From contig CM065331.1 of assembly GCA_033032175.1 (NCBI GenBank), positions 9,858,370 to 9,922,369 of the forward strand: 64,000 nt of DNA. The letters run 5' to 3'. Shown one piece after another: positions 57,540-64,000 of this stretch; positions within the stretch are counted from its first letter, which is position 1; every line of letters begins with the position of its first letter. This DNA comes from Saturnia japonica. Its lineage: Eukaryota > Arthropoda > Insecta > Lepidoptera > Saturniidae. A program made the translations under genes and the position numbers. The notes beneath the pieces are model-generated. The model did not search any database. It worked only from the letters and a program-made list of their open reading frames with translations, and had not been told where the DNA came from.

Positions 57540-57590
57540 AGGATTCAGGGGAGGCCTTTGCCCAACAGTGGTTTAGGTTTAGGCTAAGTT
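57540..57590 (+). repeat. Short RTE-like 3' tail fragment
   Basis: The segment gggaggcctttgcccaacag followed by tggtttagg matches the usual last codons of RTE elements (gaggccTTTGCCCAgCAGTGG). Too short for more. Confidence 0.45.
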
Positions 57591-57837
57591 AAAAATAAAA
57601 ATATTAAAATGGCTAGCGCTAATCGCGTAAAATCGAATTTATATTCAGACAAAGTAAACTGAAATTTCAAGATATAAAATTACTACCTATATTTATTCAA
57701 ATCAAAGAAACACGTGACATTTCGAAAAATTAGTTTACTACGTCTGAATCAAAAATAAGACTAGGTATTATGTAGCAATCTGATTATAAAAAAAAACAAC
57801 AATATTTATAATAATTTTGGTTTATTCACTTTCATAA

Positions 57838-58881
57838 TCAAAATCTCAATATAAAACAATTCCATGTGAAAAGATTCATTAGAGTCACTGAATCACTGTT
57901 TGCTACATTAATAATAAAACTTTCTAAGTTATTTTCTGTAATTCTGTCCCCTTCTTTATATTTATTTTCAACATGTATGACATGGTAAGTTATTTTCTTG
58001 CGCTCCTCTGGAGTTATGGTTTCAAAGGATTCTTTTATAACCCTCCCTAACTCCACTGCAGTCAGGGCAATATTTTCTCTTAGCCATTTATTAAAGTTTA
58101 CAGCATTCATGTCGTGGTGGTAGTCCGCCATTTTGGATTTAGTGCTAAAGACTAACAATGAGTTTGGCACAGGGCCTTTCTCTGATCCAGCATGTACAAT
58201 TATGTACCTTTTCCCTGTCGAAACATTTTCAATTGCACCATTTGTAGATGGACCTTGCCAAGACTTCTTGGGCTTGTAGTTTTTATGAACATAGGTCTCG
58301 TCTAAATAAATTATTAGCTTACTTTCTCTACGTTTCAAAGCCATGGTTTTTAAAACCCGATGTCTCCAGGCAGATATGTCATAACGTTCAATTAACAATG
58401 AAGGCTCATTCTTATTTTTCTTAAATTCATAGCTATTGGACAATAATAAGTGGCGAAGAGGGTCCCTGCATCCATCAAATCCAATGCTTTCTCTTATTTC
58501 CACTAACAGAGTTCTCAACGTAGGAACTTGTTTTCTAACGATGTAAATTTCGTTAATTTTGTTACGAACAGCATCTATGTCGAAACTATCTAGGTCGGAC
58601 ACTGTGAGCTTATGTGGCCGTTTTTTCTCTGGGGTATTCCAGACACCTTCATTTACTATACCTTCCTTTTTTATTCTTTTTAATGTTGTAACACTCACTT
58701 CTTTCTGTAAAGAATGATGAAACAGAATGTTAAACCTATGTACTTAGGAAAACTTACCAGTGATTGAAGTTATTTTATCCAAGTATTGGTTCTGGGTCCT
58801 TATCCTGTCTTTTTGCTCCAAATCAGACACTTTCAATAGTTTTCACTATCTCATCAACCCCTGCTACATCCGCCAGATTTT
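57838..58881 (-). pseudogene. DDE transposase (IS630/Tc1-like), catalytic core deleted
   Basis: Main exon about 58700-57838, upstream exon 58881-58758 with GT/AG sites. It reads SVTTLKRIKKEGIVNEGVW, a DNA-binding part, LIIYLDETYVHKNYKPKKSW (first catalytic Asp), KRYIIVHAGSEKGPVPNSLL and DYHHDMNAVNFNKWLRENI, then jumps to a tail-like ALTAVELGRVIKES and ENNLESFIINVANSDS. The part that normally holds VDNAxYH and LNPIExxW (second Asp and Glu) is missing, yet the frame stays open. The upstream exon needs a 1-base shift (stop at GTC-TGA) to continue into SDLEQKDRIRTQNQYLDKI. So it is an internal-deletion, inactive copy of an intron-bearing transposase gene. Confidence 0.8.
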
Positions 58882-59327
58882 CTGTAAAAGAAAACAAGTT
58901 GTGTTAAAATTACAATGTAACATTTATTAAGGTATGTTAGATAACCATAATGAATTATTATGAAGCTATTTAACGTAATATAAACTGAACTTGGATCAAA
59001 ATAGAGAAAAACTTTTGAAAAAACATAAGAAATTCAACACCACACGTAAATAATCTTGTTTCAGTTTGAATTTAGCATCTTTCTAATGTTGTTTTTCTTC
59101 AAATTTAGAAATCATGCGAAACAACATCTCCCTCACTCCACTTTTAATAGTTTTATTCATTTTTGAGTTAGAGAAATGCTCAACAAGGTCACAACAAATC
59201 ACCAACAACACGCCGTCTTGTTTTGACAAATTGAATTTGATATTTTGTCCAACATTGCCATATAAAAAGTCTTCAATTAATTTGAGTGCCTACTTTCGTT
59301 TGCCAGACTATACTGTTCTGTGTACTA

Positions 59328-60408
59328 GTACTGGGCGTTTCGTTTAGAAACTCTTTTAATAACCAGTTTCTTTTTAAATGAACGAGACCGTTTTTGATAG
59401 AACAATTTGTTCTAAGGACTATAATTGAATGAACAGTAAACCGTGACAAGAAATTATTTGGTTGTAAAAGAAAAACGAAATAAAAAAACCAATATAAGCT
59501 GGTTGTTGGTTAAACGTCAAATATTCGTTTTTTTAGTATAGTTTGTTCTCTAACTTAATAAGTTAGTTAGTCAGATTATGTACTAATAAGTTTAAATTAT
59601 TGTTTACAATATTAATTCACACGATGATTAACTAACTTATAAATTATGTAATTATAGGTGTAATAATAAGGTATAATAAGGTATATAAGGTAATAAGTGT
59701 AATAAAATAACTAGGATAACATTGCGAGTAATTATTATACGTCACAACCTCTGGCACTTATGTGTTACTTGCCAACATTTGATATTTACTAAGCTGCTTA
59801 AACTAAAAATAAACAAAAATTTAAAGGAATAGGCTGGTTTAATTTGCTTGGGGAAAAGTTTTGAAATATTATCATTTTGCGGAAATTTTTTGGCCGCCAT
59901 GGAGAAATTTCGAAAATGCAATCTGGAGACCCTGCTAATAGTGCTAGTCGTTTCTGTTTTTTCGTAAAACGAAACGAAACGCTTTTTACACTCGAGGAAC
60001 CTTTCTTAGAACCGGTTATAAAAAAACGCTTTTTTCATAAGTTCGAGAACAAACTGTACCCACTGAAATAACGAACATTTAACGTTTAACCAAAAACCAG
60101 TTTTTATTCATTCCTTCGTTTTCGTTTTTCTTTTTCAACCACATTTGTATTGTATATCGTTAGCGATAAGATTCTTTGTTACTTATTCGTTCCTTCAAAT
60201 TTAAAGTAGTTTCTTGTAACGGTTTACTGTTCATTCAATTACAGTCCTTATAACAATATTTATATTGATCTATATATCTCATAACTGTTCTATCATAAAA
60301 TGGTCTCGTTCGTTTTGAAACTTGTTTTTGTTAAATAGAGAAACAGTTTGTTCGTTTTTCATAGAAGAACTGGTTATTAAAACCGTTTCTGAACAAAACG
60401 CCCAGTAC
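59328..60408. mobile_element. Long-TIR element with TA duplication, upstream of LYRM4
   Basis: Ends are GTACTGGGCGTTTCGTTTAG (left) and its complement CGCCCAGTAC (right), flanked by TA at 59326 and 60409. Inverted similarity reaches a few hundred bases inward (shared AACCAGTTTCT, GAACGAGACC and TGAATGAACAGTAAACCG). No transposase frame. A second, rearranged copy of its right half lies at 56205-57200. Confidence 0.75.
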
Positions 60409-60499
60409 TACCTGCTAAGTGCTAATATATTAGCAAAGAAAAAAAGAAAGGTTTTCGCAAAATTTTGGTATTATAAAATATTAATAGTAGTAACTGAAA

Positions 60500-60588
60500 A
60501 TGTCTAACGGTGTCCCCAGATTGCAAATACTATCAATTTATAAATTACTGATGAGAGAATCTCAGAAATTTTCCAACTATAACTTCAG
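60500..60588 (+). CDS. LYRM4: LYRM4 exon 1
   Basis: ATG to TTCAG|GTATTT (phase 2). Encodes MSNGVPRLQILSIYKLLMRE and SQKFSNYNF. Confidence 0.93.
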
Positions 60589-63566
60589 GTATTTGTTTAA
60601 ATCTATTTTATTAAATTGCATACATAACCTACAAAAATAAATTTTGCTTTAAAGACCAACGATTTATTGTGTTATTGGTAATTTAATCAATATTTTGTGG
60701 TGCATTTAATATACTTAGCTGTCTGTTAAAATTATTTGATTAATTATTTAATTGTCATTATAATTACATTATTATTATTGGATATAAGACAGGTCGCTGT
60801 TTCGATTCTCGCGTACGTCGAACATTGTGTGATGAGCATAATAGTCAGTTGCATGTTTGAGTCTTATCTATAATAATATTGTAAAGCTTATAAGTTTTTG
60901 AACGCGCTAATCTCAGGAGCTGTTGGTTCGAATGGATAAAAATAGTTTTGGATAGACCATTTATCGAGGAAGGCTACAGGCTATATAACATCACGATACA
61001 AACAATAGGAGTGGAAAAATTCCTTTTGAGAGCTTCCATTGCGTGTGCTGTGTAAATGATTAAAGTTACGCAACAATAGTGTGTGACGAAATTGTTTCTC
61101 GTATAAAGTTCTAAAAAAAGTCATCGATAGCATATGCGATAGGATAGGATGCGATGCGAAGGTTTACTCAATAAAACCTTTTTTATTGTAATAAATTTTC
61201 TTCTAAAATAGTGCATTATTTGCGAGGGTGTTTTTATAAACATTAATCCTTATCGAAATCAATATGTTATTCATCATAATTACTTAACATCGAACAACTT
61301 TGCCAGTTAAAATTTAGAATCGTTTGGCACGCGGGTGAGTATGGGAGTTTGGCGGTGCCCCTAAACCCTATGACACTACTCCCGTTAGAAGGTAACTCAC
61401 CAGAGCTAAGTTATAGGGGTTCAAAGTTTCAAGGTCAAATCTGAAATTTCCACATTTTGCAATCTCTTGTAATATTAGAGGCAAGAAATGGATCAGGGAG
61501 GTTGATGGGGGCAGCCACCCACCCTCTGACACTATTCCCATGAAGAATAGTGCTCCCTTTGGTCGCTACTCGCTACCTATTTGTCAACAAATTACTAAAA
61601 TTTACATAAAACTTTAGTATCCTTAACATAACATACTTTCTGTATCCCCGAAGGGTTAGGCAGGAGTGTACTACTGTGGTTTTAGTAAATTTAATTTTTC
61701 AATAAAACAACACATTTTCTGTTTTCATTTATTATAAATGTAATTAATCTGGGTCACTGTGGTTGACTTTGCAATGGATGAAACCATGATCCCCCCAAAC
61801 AACCATATGCCCGCCAGTAATCCGTATGTATGGTGGTAAACTGACGATACAATACGTCAAAAAATTATTCAGGCTGCCTATTCCCATACATTTGTCGTGT
61901 TTACTTATACGCTAACTACACGAAAGGTGACGCAAGATGTTGCGGCTGCTGAATTACTATACAATAATCAAAGTCCAAAGTACGTAAATCAGTTGTGAAA
62001 GAAAATCAGTGCAAACAAAACAAACTTTGTGTATCAAAGTCAAGTGGCCTTAATTTGAGTTGCCAACTCATGAAATTTAAGAAAATGTAGTAGCAATTTC
62101 TAAAAATTACCGAAATAACAAAATGACATTATCCTAGTAAATAGCTTAATTATGAATTTTATTTTATGTATTTATAAACATTTATTACTATCAGAATATT
62201 ATGAACCTCTTTAATGTGTGCTATTGGTAATTTATTAAACTAAAAAAGGTACAACTTTGTCACAATTTTCGAACTATTTTAGTATTTGTTCATCTGGCAT
62301 CTCTAAATAAACGTCATTTTCGTGTTTTTAAGGTTTGAGGTTAAGATAGTTTTTATTAATTTTCTCGAAAACGGCGAATTACCTTGTAATGGGACTAGTT
62401 ACGTTATAATCGGAGAATAATTCTCTATCTACTTCAACAACTTTCAAGCGAGAATTCGTGCCAAACGATTTTAAATCCAAGCCTAATGATCAAGTACTTC
62501 AAGCGCATTTTTATTGTGAGGAATGATTTGAGAGGCAGCGGCACCTATAATACAGTGCCTATGACCCACTTTCTCTAACCCTTTCTCTCTCCCTTATGTG
62601 ACGCAGATGAAATTGCATGCATAAGCTAGTTTATCTGTATCAGCTGTTTAGTTACCACAATACAAGCTTTGCTCAGCTTAGAACTAGATAGCCATGTATG
62701 AAATTGTGTTCCCATATTTATTTATTTAATATATAATGAAAATCATGTTATAAATTTCAGAACATATGCACTACGTAGGACGAGAGATTCATTTAAAGAA
62801 AACAAATTGTTAAATGATGAAAAATTAATCAAGGAGAAACTTGATTTTGCTAAAGAGAACTTGGCTATCATAAAAAGACAGGTATGTTTATTTTAATTTT
62901 TTATACATTCAGCTTTTGCCTATAATCTCACCTTATGTTAAGTGATGATTTATGGAGGGACTGGCTCTCAAGTGCAACCCCTGAACACATCTATAGGTGC
63001 TTGGCACAGATTTTCAACTTGAGGATGGTAGCTAGCCAGGCAGGCATTTAAAAATGCATTACCACCATGCTATGGTTTTATCAAGATGTTTCCCTTCACC
63101 AAAAGCTTAGTCTTATTGCAAGGGTTCGAGAACTCATGTAGATTGATGCAATGTCCGTACATGCTACCACTGGGCCATTATTGCTTTGTAGTAGGCAAGT
63201 TAATAAAATTTATATAATAACTAGCTGTGCCAGTGACTCCACTCACATGGCTACTGACAGTATTGTAGCGACCGCACTTCCACCCACAGAGTTCACCTGC
63301 CAGTTATTTTTAAGATAAAGATGCTTTTTATTTTTAATAATGAAAAAATAAATATCCATATGTATTTATTTCAACATATAGTGTTTAAAACAATTTTCCA
63401 AAAGTTATTCATTCCCGGATTATAGTGGTCCATTCATCGTCCCTATAACCTATATTCACTGTATAACCATAGATATAAAATTAATCAATTTTTTTTTGTT
63501 TACTACCAGGTCCTTATTGGTGATATGTACAGAACAGAGAAGCTTGTTATAGAAAATTTACGATAA
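60500..63566 (+). CDS. LYRM4: LYRM4/ISD11, Fe-S cluster assembly LYR protein, 3 exons
   Basis: Small mitochondrial matrix protein that binds and stabilises the cysteine desulfurase NFS1 with acyl carrier protein, in the first step of Fe-S cluster synthesis (family knowledge; Drosophila bcn92). Exons 60500-60588, 62761-62881 and 63510-63566 join in phase to 88 residues. The LYR-type motif is at the N-terminus (LQILSIYKLLMRESQKFSNY), followed by NFRTYALRRTRDSFKEN, the conserved FxxYxFRxYALRR segment, and a helix (LAIIKRQ) ending VLIGDMYRTEKLVIENLR. The length fits the ~90-residue family. The classical L-Y-R reads I-Y-K here, a common variant in ISD11. The start codon has the context ctgaaaATG. 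A long-TIR transposon ends 92 bases upstream of it. Confidence 0.95.
61313..62475. repeat. Possible element with AATCGTTTGGCACG ends in LYRM4 intron 1
   Basis: AGAATCGTTTGGCACG (61317) is repeated in reverse as CGTGCCAAACGATT (62457). The interior has no long frame and includes a SINE A tail. Confidence 0.45.
61625..61675 (-). mobile_element. SINE family A, 3' tail only
   Basis: TGTATCCCCGAAGGGTTAGG is the complement of the family A tail. In LYRM4 intron 1. Confidence 0.7.
62761..62881 (+). CDS. LYRM4: LYRM4 exon 2
   Basis: Acceptor aaatttcag, donor CAG|GTATGT. Its first base completes Arg30; it then encodes TYALRRTRDSFKENK and the central helices. Confidence 0.95.
62920..63185 (-). mobile_element. 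SINE family B, near full length
   Basis: Read on the - strand: tRNA-like head GGCCCAGTGGTAGCATGTAC, box B region GGGTTC/GAGAACTC, body with CATAGCATGGTGG and CTACCATCCTCAAGTTGA, end TTAACATAAGGTGAGATTAT. In LYRM4 intron 2. Confidence 0.8.
63510..63566 (+). CDS. LYRM4: LYRM4 exon 3
   Basis: Acceptor tactaccag; encodes VLIGDMYRTEKLVIENLR and TAA. A canonical AATAAA is not seen close by; an AATATAAA-like element lies near 63578. Confidence 0.92.
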   Translation, partial: VLIGDMYRTEKLVIENLR

Positions 63567-63894
63567 ATAACTAACATAATATAAAGGCATTTAAAAAAAG
63601 ATTTGTTAAAACTGTACCTATTTTGTTCCAGTGTAAGTAAACAGAAATGAAAAAATAAGCTAAATTAATTAATATCTCTTGTTACCTCTCATTAATTGGA
63701 TAGGGCAATAACATTCCACAGCCTAAAGCTTGGCAGTTATCGTACCTGCAATGTCGAAATTATCATATTTCCGTATATTGGACCAAAATTAACATATTTT
63801 ACGTATTTCTGCTCCAGAGGACCTATTTTTTTAATTGTTAGAATGCTAAAATTATCATATTTTGGTATAATTTAAAAAAAAAAAATTTAATGAT

Positions 63895-64000
63895 AAAAAG
63901 TGAGCAAACGGGCAGGTGGTGCACCTGATGGAAAGTGATCACCGCCGCCCACAAACATGCGCAATACAAGAGGGCTGACAGATGCGTTGCCGGCCTTTTA
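63895..64000 (+). repeat. Start of a common repeat at the window edge
   Basis: GGGCAGGTGGTGCACCTGATGG, GTGATCACCGCCGCCCACAA and GATGCGTTGCCGGCCTTT: a layout very frequent in Lepidoptera. Continues off the window. Confidence 0.6.

Larger units (their letters stand above)
50129..57837. other. Intergenic between GT31 and LYRM4, no host gene found
   Basis: Apart from the LINE remnants, repeats and MITEs listed separately, the stretch is AT-rich with no frame that looks coding. The non-coding first exon and promoter of GT31 should lie in its left part but show no clear mark. Confidence 0.5.

Noticed and set aside
59114..59347. 77-codon + strand frame with a signal-peptide-like start
   Set aside because: Hydrophobic start in AT-rich DNA that runs into the long-TIR element; no homology recognised and no conserved cysteine pattern.

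Overview
The window is nuclear DNA of an insect, very probably a moth or butterfly. The genes are split by many introns, the introns and spacers are AT-rich, and the repeat landscape is the one seen in Lepidoptera: tRNA-derived SINEs, RTE-type LINE tails, a cecropia-type mariner and many short inverted-repeat elements. The species cannot be told from the sequence alone.

Three host genes can be supported. (1) Positions 505-16721, + strand: the 3' half of a CLASP gene (CLIP-associating protein; orbit/mast/chb in Drosophila). Thirteen exons are in perfect phase and encode the last 532 residues: the end of one TOG-like array, a Ser/Thr-rich linker and the C-terminal TOG domain. The 5' part lies off the left edge. 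(2) Positions 50118-39909, - strand: a complete seven-exon beta-1,3-galactosyltransferase (GT31) gene of about 519 residues. It is a type II membrane protein of the Golgi with RETWG, DDD and HLED motifs. Its last coding exon runs into a transposable-element copy. (3) Positions 60500-63566, + strand: a complete three-exon LYRM4/ISD11 gene of 88 residues, encoding the LYR protein that partners the mitochondrial cysteine desulfurase NFS1. The three genes have no evident functional link.

Layout: 1-16.7 kb CLASP exons, whose introns hold two SINE families, inverted-repeat elements, a hAT remnant and two minisatellites. 16.7-25.3 kb is a T-rich stretch with poly(A) signals (possible long CLASP 3' UTR) plus SINEs. 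25.3-39.9 kb is intergenic, made of MITEs, fold-back elements, an RTE LINE tail, a LINE C-terminus and a GC-rich possible LTR leader. 39.9-50.1 kb is the GT31 gene, with a LINE RT fragment and a 1.28 kb mariner in intron 5. 50.1-60.4 kb is intergenic with two more LINE tails, a broken DDE transposase gene and a long-TIR element. 60.5-63.6 kb is LYRM4. 63.9-64 kb begins another repeat.

All exon calls rest on open frames joined by GT/AG sites with matching phase, plus recognised family motifs; no database search was possible. Most of the remaining sequence is transposon-derived. The most interesting points are the GT31 C-terminus ending inside a repeat, the acidic insertion in its catalytic domain, a transposase that lost its catalytic core by an in-frame deletion, and a compound fold-back structure at 31.2-31.5 kb.
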